Below are positions 16,896 through 25,647 of a stretch of DNA of 64,000 nt, in pieces. Each line of letters opens with the position of its first letter. The first letter of the stretch is position 1. Position numbers and translations under genes: made by a program. Source of the DNA: Streptomyces sp. NRRL S-37 (GTDB taxonomy: Bacteria > Actinomycetota > Actinomycetes > Streptomycetales > Streptomycetaceae); contig NZ_JOIZ01000015.1 in assembly GCF_000721605.1 (NCBI RefSeq), positions 212,480 to 276,479 of the forward strand, written 5' to 3'. Under the pieces are notes generated by a model. It was not told the origin of the DNA. It did no database searches and was given only the letters and a program-made list of their open reading frames with translations.

Positions 16896-17741
16896 CTACC
16901 GGAACAGCGCGGCGTGACGTCGCGCCCAGTCGGCGAAGGTACGCGGCGGACGGCCGGTGACGTCCTCGACGCCGAGGCCGACCCGGAGTTCCCCGGGGGT
17001 GGGGGCGCCCAGGATGTCGAGCGTGGTGTCGACCACCTCCTCGGGCATGAACTGCCGCATCTGCGCGCGGGCTTCGTCCCGGGTCTGCCCCACGAAGCGC
17101 ACCGGTTCGCCGACCGCCTCACCGATCGCCTCGGCCCGCTGCCGGGGCGTGGTGAGGGCGGGTCCGGTCAACTCGTAGGCGTGGCCGTGGTGTTCCGCCC
17201 CGCGCAGGGTCACCGCGGCCACGTCGGCGATGTCGGCCGGGTCGATCGTGGGCAGGCCCACGTCACCGAACGGCGCGGCGACGGTCCGCCGGGTGCGCAC
17301 CGCTTCGGCCCAGGCGAGGGCGTTGGAGTGGAAGCCGCCGGGGCGCAGGACCGTCCAGTCCAGGCCCGACTGCCGTACGGCGTCCTCGATGGCCCGCGCC
17401 ACCCGGCCGTGCGAGGCCGACTCCGGCCGGGTGACGACTCCCTGCGAGGAGAGCAGGACGACGCGTCCGATGCCGGCGGTCTTGGCGGCGTCGAGGATGC
17501 CGTGCGGGTCCAGCAGGTGCGCGCCGGCTCCCCCGCTCTGCAGGAACAGCGCGTCGGCGCCGGCGAAGACCTCGCGCAGGCTGTCGGCGTCGGTGAGGTC
17601 CGCGCGCAGGTGTCGCACGCCCTCCGGTACGTCGGCGGCCGTGACCGCCCTGGAGGTGGCGGTCACCCGCTCGCCGTCCGCCGCGAGGGCGCGGACGAGT
17701 TCCCGGCCGACGTTTCCGGTTGCCCCGGTCACCACGAACAT
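16896..17741 (-). CDS. NmrA-like NAD(P)-binding oxidoreductase
   Basis: A 281-residue atypical short-chain dehydrogenase. It has the N-terminal dinucleotide-binding motif VTGATGNVGRELVRAL (about 5-20), the segment VVLLSSQGV near residue 95 and an NmrA/QorB-like C-terminal half. Relatives include the QorB-type quinone reductases and regulatory NAD(P)H sensors. Start ATG 17741 follows GGGAG at 7 nt. A TTG two codons upstream is less likely. It is divergent from an HxlR regulator 94 bp away, the arrangement typical of redox- or quinone-inducible pairs. Confidence 0.85.
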   Translation of the reverse strand: MFVVTGATGNVGRELVRALAADGERVTATSRAVTAADVPEGVRHLRADLTDADSLREVFAGADALFLQSGGAGAHLLDPHGILDAAKTAGIGRVVLLSSQGVVTRPESASHGRVARAIEDAVRQSGLDWTVLRPGGFHSNALAWAEAVRTRRTVAAPFGDVGLPTIDPADIADVAAVTLRGAEHHGHAYELTGPALTTPRQRAEAIGEAVGEPVRFVGQTRDEARAQMRQFMPEEVVDTTLDILGAPTPGELRVGLGVEDVTGRPPRTFADWARRHAALFR

Positions 17742-17794
17742 GAACAACTCCCCTGTTGTCTCGGTGTGGTGAGGACGCTAACAGCGTCGGTATA

Positions 17795-17805
17795 GTAGGT
17801 ACCTA
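17795..17805. promoter_or_regulatory. Palindrome in the HxlR/NmrA divergent promoter
   Basis: The 10-bp perfect palindrome TAGGTACCTA (17796-17805) lies in the 94-bp divergent intergenic region between the NmrA gene and its HxlR neighbour. The string GTAGGTACCT (17795-17804) recurs with one change as GTAAGTACCT at 19669-19678, upstream of the second HxlR pair. It is a candidate binding site for these related regulators. Confidence 0.5.
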
Positions 17806-17835
17806 GAAGATAGTGACTACCCTGGAGGAGTGCGT

Positions 17836-18228
17836 ATGGCGGGGAGCGCGATGCGGACGGCGGCCGCCGGGACCGACCCGGAACTCGCCTGCCCCGTCAG
17901 CCCGGTCGTGGACATCGTGTTCAGCCGGTGGACCACCCCGGTCCTGTGGACGCTGCACACGTACGGCCGGCAGCGCTTCGTCGAGCTGCAACGGCGGATC
18001 GGCGGGGTCACCCCGAAGGTGCTGACGCAGCGGCTGCGGCAGCTGGAGCGCGACGGCCTGGTCGTGCGTACGTACCACCCGGAGGTTCCGCCCCGGGTCG
18101 AGTACGAGATCAGCGAGCTGGGCCTCAGCCTCGCACCGCTCTTCGCGCACCTCTCCGAGTGGGCCGCGGCCCACCTGGGCGAGGTCGAGCAGGCCCGGCG
18201 GGCCTACGACGAGGACCCCGCTCGGTAG
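17836..18228 (+). CDS. HxlR-family winged-helix regulator
   Basis: A 130-residue HxlR (DUF24) regulator. The N-terminal segment ELACPVSPVVDIVFSRWT carries the conserved cysteine that senses electrophiles or quinones in several relatives (YodB, QorR). The winged helix follows (LQRRIGGVTPKVLTQRLRQLERDGLV). ATG 17836 gives a 7-nt spacing from GGAGG, whereas the GTG at 17830 would be too close. It is divergent from the NmrA-like oxidoreductase, which it probably represses in an oxidant-reversible way. Confidence 0.9.
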   Translation: MAGSAMRTAAAGTDPELACPVSPVVDIVFSRWTTPVLWTLHTYGRQRFVELQRRIGGVTPKVLTQRLRQLERDGLVVRTYHPEVPPRVEYEISELGLSLAPLFAHLSEWAAAHLGEVEQARRAYDEDPAR

Positions 18229-18238
18229 CCCCGGACGG

Positions 18239-18565
18239 TCAGGCCTGGCCGGTCTCGAAGCGGGAGATGCGGCCGTCGTCGTCGACGGTGAAGGACCACC
18301 GGGTGCGCATCTCGCCCCAGGTGTCGTTGCGGTAGCGGGCGAGGAGGCGGCGGCCGCCGCCGGACTCGTTGTCGACCTCCAGGTGCCCGTGGGAGGAGAA
18401 GATCTCCCGGTCGATCCACTCGGTGAGATCGCGCTCGGAGCCGTCGTCCGCCATGGTCGCGCCGGGTGCCAGCAGGGACAGGAAACCGTCCCGGTCGTGG
18501 TTGTTGACAGCCGTGACGAAGGCGCGGACGACGGGGTCACTGAGACGGGTGCTCTGAATCGTCAT
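18239..18565 (-). CDS. SnoaL-like/NTF2-fold protein
   Basis: A 108-residue NTF2-like small cone-shaped fold, with VVRAFVTAVNNHDRDGFLSLLAPGATM at the start and strands near GHLEVDN and RWSFTVDDDGRI. Such proteins can be isomerases, cyclases, hydrolases or non-enzymatic. No catalytic residues are diagnostic here. It is convergent with the HxlR gene, with a 10-bp gap. No ribosome binding site is strong at ATG 18565. Confidence 0.8.
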   Translation of the reverse strand: MTIQSTRLSDPVVRAFVTAVNNHDRDGFLSLLAPGATMADDGSERDLTEWIDREIFSSHGHLEVDNESGGGRRLLARYRNDTWGEMRTRWSFTVDDDGRISRFETGQA

Positions 18566-18692
18566 GTCCGCCAGCGTCGTACCGGCCGCCGGAGCCCGCC
18601 ACCCGCGTCACCCGAACGGCGACCGGTGGCGCGCCGGACCGGCGGTGGGGGTGCGACGGTGGTCGGGCCGAGCCACTGCCCCGGGAGACGAC

Positions 18693-19238
<546 letters not shown>

Positions 19239-19256
19239 GCCGCGGGGCCGGCGGCC

Positions 19257-19628
19257 TCAGCAGCCCGTCGCCTCCGTACAGGGCCCACCCTCGGGCAGAT
19301 GCGTCTCGGCCCACTTGCCGAGCTCCTTGAGCGCGGGTCCCAGCGCCGCGCCCGACTCCGTCAGACGGTAGGCGACCCGCAGCGGCGGTCCCTCGTCGAC
19401 CTCGCGGACCAGAAGTCCCGCGGCACCCAGTTCGGTCAGCCGGTCGGAGAGCATGCGCTCGCTGATGCCGGGAATCGCCCGGCGCAGATCGGCGAAGTAC
19501 GCCGGCTGTTCCACCAGCACGGCCACGATCGGTCCGGTCCAGCGCTTCCCGAGCAGCTGGAAGACGCGGGTGATGCCGCCGTCCACCTTCTTGCACGCCT
19601 CTGCCCCATGCACCTGCTCGCCCGCCAT
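19257..19628 (-). CDS. HxlR-family winged-helix regulator
   Basis: A 123-residue HxlR protein with an N-terminal cysteine (C12 in GAEACKKVDGG) and the winged-helix block LLGKRWTGPIVAVLVEQPAYFADLRRAI. The recognition helix is at GISERMLSDRLTEL. A second cysteine lies in the C-terminal tail, so reversible disulfide or S-alkylation sensing is possible. The gene is divergent from an azoreductase gene, exactly as quinone-sensing YodB-type regulators are placed relative to azoreductases in Bacillus. Regulation of azoR by this protein is inferred. Confidence 0.9.
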   Translation of the reverse strand: MAGEQVHGAEACKKVDGGITRVFQLLGKRWTGPIVAVLVEQPAYFADLRRAIPGISERMLSDRLTELGAAGLLVREVDEGPPLRVAYRLTESGAALGPALKELGKWAETHLPEGGPCTEATGC

Positions 19629-19668
19629 GCGTCCAGGGTACTACGCCCCCACAAGGGGATGAAAAAAA

Positions 19669-19678
19669 GTAAGTACCT
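19669..19678. promoter_or_regulatory. GTAAGTACCT motif in the HxlR/azoR intergenic region
   Basis: This 10-mer lies in the A-rich stretch between the divergent HxlR and azoreductase genes. It differs by one base from the motif upstream of the other HxlR pair (17795-17804). It is a candidate regulator half-site; evidence is limited to the shared sequence and position. Confidence 0.4.
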
Positions 19679-19758
19679 GTGTTATTCATAGTCGAGTACG
19701 AAACTTCAGCGGCGGCGTCGTGATGCCTCCGCCTCTATACCCATGGGAGAAACCCCTG

Positions 19759-20409
19759 ATGGCCACCCTTCTGCACATCGACTCCTCCGTCCTCCCGGCG
19801 TCCGCCTCCGCATCCCGCGCCGTGGCGGAGACCTTCCGCAAGACCTGGGAGGAGCAGCACCCCGAGGGCACGGTGATCTACCGCGATCTCGCCGCGAACC
19901 CCGTTCCGCACCTCACCGCCGACGCCCACACGGCGGGCTTCGCGGACCCCGCCGCGCACACTCCCGGGCAGGCCGCCGCCTTCGCCGGGCGCCTGGAGCT
20001 GATCGAGGAGTTCGAGCGGGCGGACGCGCTGCTGATCGGCGCCCCGATGTACAACTTCACCATCCCCTCCACGCTCAAGGCGTGGCTGGACAACGTGATC
20101 CTGATGGGCCGCACCGCGGGCGAGAACCCCTCCGCCAAGGGCACCCCGGTCACCGTGATCGCCAGCCGCGGCGGCTCCTACGCGCCGGGCACCCCGCGCG
20201 AGGGCTACGAGTACGTCCAGAACTACCTGCGGGCGGTGCTGACCGACTTCCTCGGCCTCGACCTCGACTTCATCGTCCCGGAGCTGACCATGGCCGCACA
20301 GAACCCGGCGATGGCCGAGCTGATCCCGCTCTTCGAGAGCTCCCGCGAGCGCGCCCACCACGACGCCGCCGTCAGGGCCAAGTCCCTCGCCGAGCGGCTG
20401 GCGGCGTAA
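19759..20409 (+). CDS. azoR: FMN-dependent NADH-azoreductase
   Basis: A 216-residue flavodoxin-fold enzyme of the AzoR/AcpD family, which reduces quinones and azo dyes with NADH through FMN. It opens with the phosphate loop LLHIDSSVLPASASASRAVA. The FMN-binding PMYNFTIPSTLKAWLDN lies at about 96-112 and the second FMN contact ASRGGSY at about 135-141. Start ATG 19759 follows GGGAGA at 8 nt. Length matches the family. It is divergent from an HxlR regulator that is its likely quinone-responsive repressor. Confidence 0.95.
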   Translation: MATLLHIDSSVLPASASASRAVAETFRKTWEEQHPEGTVIYRDLAANPVPHLTADAHTAGFADPAAHTPGQAAAFAGRLELIEEFERADALLIGAPMYNFTIPSTLKAWLDNVILMGRTAGENPSAKGTPVTVIASRGGSYAPGTPREGYEYVQNYLRAVLTDFLGLDLDFIVPELTMAAQNPAMAELIPLFESSRERAHHDAAVRAKSLAERLAA

Positions 20410-20693
20410 CCCGGCGGCGCCCTCCAGGGAGTGCGGTACGGCCGCGGTCCGCGCGGCCGGCCGGCGCAGGACCCGGCATAACGTCCGTGGTCGCGCCGTT
20501 CGCCCAGGTCCGGCGCGGTTCCGGCGGCGAGGGCGGGAGACCTCGGGTCAACGGAAGATCACCTACCGGTCTCGGCGGGCCCGCTCCGTGCCCTCTTCGA
20601 GACCCATCCGCAACGCTCCGTACCGCACGTTCCGGTCCGCCGCGCCGTCACAGTCACCGAAGTCGATGTCAGCCGACCGAGGGGACACGGACG

Positions 20694-22250
20694 ATGAAGT
20701 GGCACGGGACACGGCGGCCGGCCGGAGCGCTGCTCGCGCTCGCGGCGGCGGGCTGCCTGCTGGTGGGCGGCTGCGGCGCGGGGAGCGGCGACGGCTCCAG
20801 AGCGAGCGACGCCTCTTACGACCGCGGGGGCGACGGCCCGGCGCCGCTGCCCGCCCCCGACCGGGGCCCGCGAGGGCGGTACGACGGTGAACGGGACGAG
20901 GGCGAGCGGGACTCCCGCGATGTCGCCCCCGCTCCCGACCATCTGTCGACCTTCGCGCTGGACGTCGACACCGCCTCGTACGGCTATGCCCGCCGCGCCC
21001 TCGCCGAGGGCCGGCTGCCCGATCCGTCGGCCGTCCGTCCCGAGGAGTTCGTCAACAGCTTCCGGCAGGACTACGAGCGTCCCGGCGGCGACGGCTTCAC
21101 GGTCACCGTGGACGGCGCCCGCACCGAGGAGGAGGACTGGTCGCTGGTCCGGGTCGGCCTGGCCACCCGGGCCGCCGATCCGGACGGTGAACGCCCGCCC
21201 GTCGCCCTGACGTTCGTCATCGACGTCTCGGGGTCGATGGCGGAACCGGGCCGCCTCGACCTCGCGCGGGAGGCCCTCGCGACCATGACGGACCGGCTGC
21301 GCGACGACGACTCGGTGGCCGTCGTCACCTTCAGCGACGAGGCCGAGACCGTCCTGCCGATGACCCGGCTCGGCGGCAACCGGGGTGAGGTGCACGACGC
21401 CGTCGACAGCCTGGAGCCGACCGACTCCACCAACCTCGGCGCGGGCGTGGAGACCGGGTACGAGACCGCCGTCGAGGGGCTGCGCGAGGGCGCGACCAAC
21501 CGGGTCGTGCTCGTCTCCGACGCGCTCGCGAACACCGGTGACGCGGACGCCGACGCGATCCTCGAACGCATCGCGGAGTCCCGCCGCGAGCACGGCATCA
21601 CCCTGTTCGGCGTCGGTGTCGGCAGCGACTACGGCGACGCGCTCATGGAGAGGCTCGCCGACGAGGGCGACGGCCACACGGTGTACGTGTCCGGTGAGGA
21701 GGACGCCCGCGAGGTGTTCTGCGAGCAGCTCCCCCGCAACATCGGGCTGACGGCCCGTGACGCCAAGGCGCAGGTCGCCTTCGACCCGGAGACGGTCGCC
21801 GAGTTCCGGCTCGTCGGCTACGACAACCGGCGGGTCGCCGACGAGGACTTCCGCGACGACCGCGTGGACGGCGGCGAGGTCGGACCCGGCCACACCGTGA
21901 CCGCCCTGTACGCCGTACGCACCCGGCCCGGGGCCGACGGGCACCTCGCCACGGCCACCGTGCGCTGGCTCGACCCCGGCAGCCGCACCCCGCACGAGGA
22001 GACGGGCGACCTGGAGGCCGACGGTCTCGCCGACTCCGTATGGAGCGCGCGGCGCGGTCTGACGGTCACCGCGACTGCGGCCTACTTCGCCGACGCCCTG
22101 CGCTCGTACGACCACCGCTACAGCGCACTGCCGGGCGCCCCCGGCCTCGGCGAACTCTCCGAGCGGGCCGGTGACCTGGCGGACCGGACGGAGGACGAGG
22201 ACGTCCGCGGGCTGGCGGAGGCGATCCGCACGGCGAACCGGCTGGACTGA
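20694..22250 (+). CDS. von Willebrand factor A domain lipoprotein (YfbK-like)
   Basis: A 518-residue exported lipoprotein. Start ATG 20694 gives a lipoprotein signal with lipobox LVGG-C27, followed by a low-complexity acidic linker to about residue 80. A vWF-A N-terminal domain (about 82-165) leads into a vWA domain with the metal-ion-dependent adhesion motif DVSGS at 177-181 and the threonine/aspartate contacts in DSTNLGAG and VLVSDALANTGDAD. A DUF3520-type C-terminal domain follows. This is the YfbK-type architecture, exported and facing outwards, with no known ligand. The 284-bp space upstream holds no gene. The gene is probably monocistronic. Confidence 0.88.
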   Translation: MKWHGTRRPAGALLALAAAGCLLVGGCGAGSGDGSRASDASYDRGGDGPAPLPAPDRGPRGRYDGERDEGERDSRDVAPAPDHLSTFALDVDTASYGYARRALAEGRLPDPSAVRPEEFVNSFRQDYERPGGDGFTVTVDGARTEEEDWSLVRVGLATRAADPDGERPPVALTFVIDVSGSMAEPGRLDLAREALATMTDRLRDDDSVAVVTFSDEAETVLPMTRLGGNRGEVHDAVDSLEPTDSTNLGAGVETGYETAVEGLREGATNRVVLVSDALANTGDADADAILERIAESRREHGITLFGVGVGSDYGDALMERLADEGDGHTVYVSGEEDAREVFCEQLPRNIGLTARDAKAQVAFDPETVAEFRLVGYDNRRVADEDFRDDRVDGGEVGPGHTVTALYAVRTRPGADGHLATATVRWLDPGSRTPHEETGDLEADGLADSVWSARRGLTVTATAAYFADALRSYDHRYSALPGAPGLGELSERAGDLADRTEDEDVRGLAEAIRTANRLD

Positions 22251-22260
22251 CCCCCGCCCA

Positions 22261-22288
22261 TTGACTGATTCCTACGCGCGGGTAAGTT
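22261..22288 (+). promoter_or_regulatory. Promoter of the acyl-CoA synthetase gene
   Basis: TTGACT (22261-22266) and TAAGTT (22283-22288) are separated by 16 bp. The likely start point is near 22295, giving a leader of about 45 nt before ATG 22339. The adjacent palindrome (22288-22301) would cover the start site. Confidence 0.5.
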
Positions 22289-22301
22289 TACTGCCGAGTA
22301 A
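22288..22301. promoter_or_regulatory. Palindromic operator candidate
   Basis: TTACT-GCCG-AGTAA is a perfect 5-bp inverted repeat overlapping the -10 box and start site of the acyl-CoA synthetase promoter. The form (A/T-rich arms around a short G/C core) resembles TetR-type repressor sites of fatty acid degradation genes. The binding protein is not in this window. Confidence 0.45.
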
Positions 22302-22338
22302 GTAAGCACGGCAGCACCAGCCGCGACCGGGAGCCGTC

Positions 22339-24255
22339 ATGGGCGTACACAGGGATCTGAAACGGGCGACACGACGCACGGGTCCGGCGAACCGGACCGG
22401 GGCCGAGACTGTCAGGGACGGACACGGCGTCGTCCGTGAGGCTCGTACGGCGGCCCTGGCCCCGCGGCGGACCACCGGCAGCACGGCCGACATCCCGTTC
22501 GCCAACGCGGCCGAGGCCCCCGACGCGGTGGTGCTGCGGCGCGAGGAGCACGGCACCTGGCGCCCGGTGACGGCGGCGGCCTTCGCCCGGGAGGTCACCG
22601 CCGTGGCCAAGGGGCTGATCGCCGCCGGCCTTGAACCGGGCGACCGGGTCGCCGTGATGTCCCGTACGCGCTACGAGTGGACGGTCCTGGACTTCGCGGT
22701 CTGGTCCGCCGGCGGCCGGGTCGTGCCGGTCTACCCCACCTCCTCGGCGGAGCAGGTGGAGTGGATCGTCCGTGACTCCGGTGCCCGGTACGTCGTCACG
22801 GAGACCGCGCGGAACACGGCCGCCGTCGCCGCCGGGACCGCCGCCCACCCGGAGCCCCCGCGCGTGTGGGAGCTGGACACGGGCGCCCTCGCCGACCTCA
22901 CCGCGCTCGGCCGGGACGTCCCCGACGAGGAGGTCACCGAGCGCCGTACGGCCCTGACCCCCGACACCGTCGCGACCGTCTGCTACACCTCCGGCACCAC
23001 CGGGCGTCCCAAGGGCTGCGTCCTCACCCACGCCAACCTGTACGCCGAGGCCGCCAACACGGTCGAGCTGCTGCACCCGGTCTTCGAGGAGGTCACCGGC
23101 CAGGCCGCCTCGACCCTGCTCTTCCTCCCGCTCGCCCACATCCTCGGCCGCACCATCCAGATCGCCTGTCTGCTCGCCCGCATCGAGACCGGCCACTTCC
23201 CGAGCATCAGGCCCGCCGAACTCCGGCCCGCCCTCAAGTCGTTCCGCCCGACGTTCCTGGTCGGCGTGCCCTACCTCTTCGAGAAGATCCACGACACCGG
23301 CCGGGCCACCGCCGAGAAGATCGGCCGGGGCGCCTCCTTCGAACGCGCCCACCGCGTCGCCGTCCGCTTCGGCGCGGCCCGCCTCGACAGGTTCCTGGGC
23401 CGCGGCAAGGGGCCCGGCCCGGGGCTGTACGCCGCCTGGGCCCTGTACGACCTGCTGGTCTACCGCCGGGTCCGCAAGGAACTCGGCGGCCGGGTGCGGT
23501 ACGCCATCAGCGGCGGCTCCCCGCTGGAGCGGGACCTCAACCTCTTCTTCTACGCGGCCGGCATCATGATCTACGAGGGCTACGGCCTGACCGAGACCAC
23601 CGCCGCCGCCACCGTCGTCCCGCCGCTGGGCCCCCGCCCCGGCACGGTCGGCCTCCCGGTCCCCGGCACCGCGGTCCGCATCGCCGACGACGGCGAGGTG
23701 CGGATCAAGGGCGGCATCGTCTTCGGGTCGTACTGGAACGACCCGGCCGCCACCGACGAGGCGCTCGACGACGGCTGGTTCGCCACCGGCGATCTCGGTT
23801 CCCTCGACGAGGACGGCTATCTGACCATCACCGGCCGCAAGAAGGACATCCTCGTCACCTCCGGGGGCAAGAACGTCTCCCCGGCCGTCCTGGAGGACCG
23901 GCTGCGCAGCCGCCCGCCCGTCGGCCAGTGCCTCGTCGTCGGCGACAACCGCCCCTTCGTGGCCGCGCTGATCACCCTCGACCCCGAGACGGTCGCCCAC
24001 TGGCTGGCGGTGCGCAGGCTGCCCGCCGGCACCCCGATGTCCGAGGTCGTCCGCGACCCGCGGATGCGCGCCGACGTGCAGAAGGCCGTCGACTACGCCA
24101 ACGAGGCCGTCTCCCGCGCGGAGTCCATCCGCGCCTTCACCCTGATCGAGGGCGAGTTCACCGAGGAGAACGGGCTCCTGACGCCGTCCCTCAAGGTCAG
24201 ACGGCAGGCCGCGCAGGAGGCCTACGCGGACGAGATCGCGGCCCTGTACTCCTGA
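22339..24255 (+). CDS. Long-chain acyl-CoA synthetase (FadD15-like AMP-forming ligase)
   Basis: A 638-residue ANL-superfamily ligase that activates fatty acids with ATP and CoA. The P-loop YTSGTTGRPKG is near residue 216, the A5 motif IYEGYGLTETTA near 413 and the adenylate-binding DDGWFATGDLG near 477. The hinge GRKKDILVTSGGKNVSP and C-terminal lysine in LTPSLKVRR complete the fold. The family's longer, insertion-bearing N-domain (LPLAHILGRTIQ, YLFEKIHD) is that of FadD15/long-chain enzymes rather than of natural-product ligases. Start ATG 22339 follows GGGAG. It is controlled by a TTGACT promoter with an overlapping palindrome. Confidence 0.92.
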   Translation: MGVHRDLKRATRRTGPANRTGAETVRDGHGVVREARTAALAPRRTTGSTADIPFANAAEAPDAVVLRREEHGTWRPVTAAAFAREVTAVAKGLIAAGLEPGDRVAVMSRTRYEWTVLDFAVWSAGGRVVPVYPTSSAEQVEWIVRDSGARYVVTETARNTAAVAAGTAAHPEPPRVWELDTGALADLTALGRDVPDEEVTERRTALTPDTVATVCYTSGTTGRPKGCVLTHANLYAEAANTVELLHPVFEEVTGQAASTLLFLPLAHILGRTIQIACLLARIETGHFPSIRPAELRPALKSFRPTFLVGVPYLFEKIHDTGRATAEKIGRGASFERAHRVAVRFGAARLDRFLGRGKGPGPGLYAAWALYDLLVYRRVRKELGGRVRYAISGGSPLERDLNLFFYAAGIMIYEGYGLTETTAAATVVPPLGPRPGTVGLPVPGTAVRIADDGEVRIKGGIVFGSYWNDPAATDEALDDGWFATGDLGSLDEDGYLTITGRKKDILVTSGGKNVSPAVLEDRLRSRPPVGQCLVVGDNRPFVAALITLDPETVAHWLAVRRLPAGTPMSEVVRDPRMRADVQKAVDYANEAVSRAESIRAFTLIEGEFTEENGLLTPSLKVRRQAAQEAYADEIAALYS

Positions 24256-24281
24256 CCTCCGCGTCCCGCGGGACACGGAGG
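24256..24281. terminator. Bidirectional terminator hairpin
   Basis: CCTCCG/CGGAGG arms enclose the inner palindrome TCCCGCGGGA just after the stop of the acyl-CoA synthetase gene, facing the convergent aminotransferase gene. Confidence 0.6.
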
Positions 24282-24388
24282 GGGCACCCGCGGACGTGGG
24301 GCCGCGCCGGCGGGAGGGCGGGGACGCCGGCCGGACCGGGGCCCACGGGGCAGTGGCGCCGCGGAGGCCGTGGGTGAGGCCGCCGCCC

Positions 24389-25612
24389 TCACCCCCGCGC
24401 GTCCGTCCCCCGCTCCAGGAAGTCGGACAGGCCCGTCAGCAGTCGGTCGACGTCCTCGCCGCTGGTGTAGGGGGCCAGACCGACGCGGAGGCCGCCGGCG
24501 TCGCCGAGGCCGAGGCGGCGGGACGCCTCCAGCGCGTAGAAGCTGCCGGAGGGCGCGTGGACGCCGCGCCCGGCGAGGAAGCGGTAGGCGTCCTCGGTGC
24601 GGTGGCCGCCGAGGGTGAGCAGCAGGGTCGGGGTGCGCCGGGCCGCCCGGGAGTGGACGGTGACCCGGGGCAGGGCCGCCAGCCCCTTCTCCAGCCGGTC
24701 GCGCAGGACGCCCTCGTGTTCCTCGATCCTCTCGAACGCCGAGGCGAGCCGTTCCCGGCGGCTGCCGCCCGGCCCGTCGCCCAGCCCGGCCAGGAAGTCG
24801 ACCGCCGCACGGGTGCCCGCGAGGAACTCGTAGGGCAGCGTGCCCAGTTCGAAGCGCTCGGGCACCACGTCCGTGGAGGGCAGCAGTTTGTCCGGGCGCA
24901 GTGTCTCCAGAAGTGCGGGGCGGGCGGCCAGGACGCCGTGGTGAGGGCCGAGGAACTTGTACGGGGAGCAGACGAAGAAGTCCGCGCCGAGCGCCTCGAC
25001 GTCGACCGGGGCGTGTGCGGCGTAGTGCACGCCGTCGACGTACAGCAGGGCGCCCGCCTCGTGCGTGATCCGCGCGATCTCGGCGATCGGGGGCATCGTG
25101 CCGATCAGGTTGGAGGCCGCGGTGACGGCCACCAGCCGGGTGCGGCCGGAGAGTCGGTCGCGGATGTCGTCGGCGGTCAGTTCTCCGGTGGCCGGGTCGA
25201 AGTCCGCCCACCGGACGGTGCAGCCGGCCCGTTCGGCCGCCTGCGTCCAGGGGCGGATGTTGGCGTCGTGGTCCAGCCGGGTGACGACCACATCGTCGCC
25301 CGGTGACCAGGTCGCGGCGAGGGTGCGGGAGAAGTCGTAGGTGAGCTGGGTGGCGCTGCGGCCGAAGACGACGCCCGCCGGGTCGGCGCCCAGCAGGTCG
25401 GCCATGGCGCGCCGGGCCTCGACGACGACGGTCTCGGCGTTGCGCTCGCCGGGCAGGCCGTCGCCGCGGATCGAGAGCGGCCGGGACAGCGCGGCGGCGA
25501 TCGCCTCGATGACGGGCAGCGGCGTCTGGGTGCCGCCGGGGCCGTCGAAGTGCGCGGTGCCGGCGGCCAGCGCGGGCACCTGGGCGCGCAGTGCGGTGAG
25601 GTCGTACGTCAC
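24389..25612 (-). CDS. Class V aminotransferase / cysteine desulfurase-like protein
   Basis: A 407-residue fold-type I PLP enzyme of class V (cysteine desulfurase-like subgroup). Start GTG 25612 follows AGGAG. FDGPGGTQTPLPVIEAIAAAL opens the fold. The PLP-binding lysine is in DFFVCSPYKFLGPHHG, preceded by the aspartate of LLYVDGVHYAAHA. The canonical catalytic cysteine loop of IscS/NifS is absent, so the enzyme may be an aminotransferase, lyase or epimerase-like member. It lies 35 bp downstream of the AI-2E-type permease on the same strand, which suggests co-transcription. The substrate is unknown. Confidence 0.85.
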   Translation of the reverse strand: MTYDLTALRAQVPALAAGTAHFDGPGGTQTPLPVIEAIAAALSRPLSIRGDGLPGERNAETVVVEARRAMADLLGADPAGVVFGRSATQLTYDFSRTLAATWSPGDDVVVTRLDHDANIRPWTQAAERAGCTVRWADFDPATGELTADDIRDRLSGRTRLVAVTAASNLIGTMPPIAEIARITHEAGALLYVDGVHYAAHAPVDVEALGADFFVCSPYKFLGPHHGVLAARPALLETLRPDKLLPSTDVVPERFELGTLPYEFLAGTRAAVDFLAGLGDGPGGSRRERLASAFERIEEHEGVLRDRLEKGLAALPRVTVHSRAARRTPTLLLTLGGHRTEDAYRFLAGRGVHAPSGSFYALEASRRLGLGDAGGLRVGLAPYTSGEDVDRLLTGLSDFLERGTDARG

Positions 25613-25647
25613 GGGGGCTCCTGTCGGTGCGGAAGGGGGCGTGCCGG

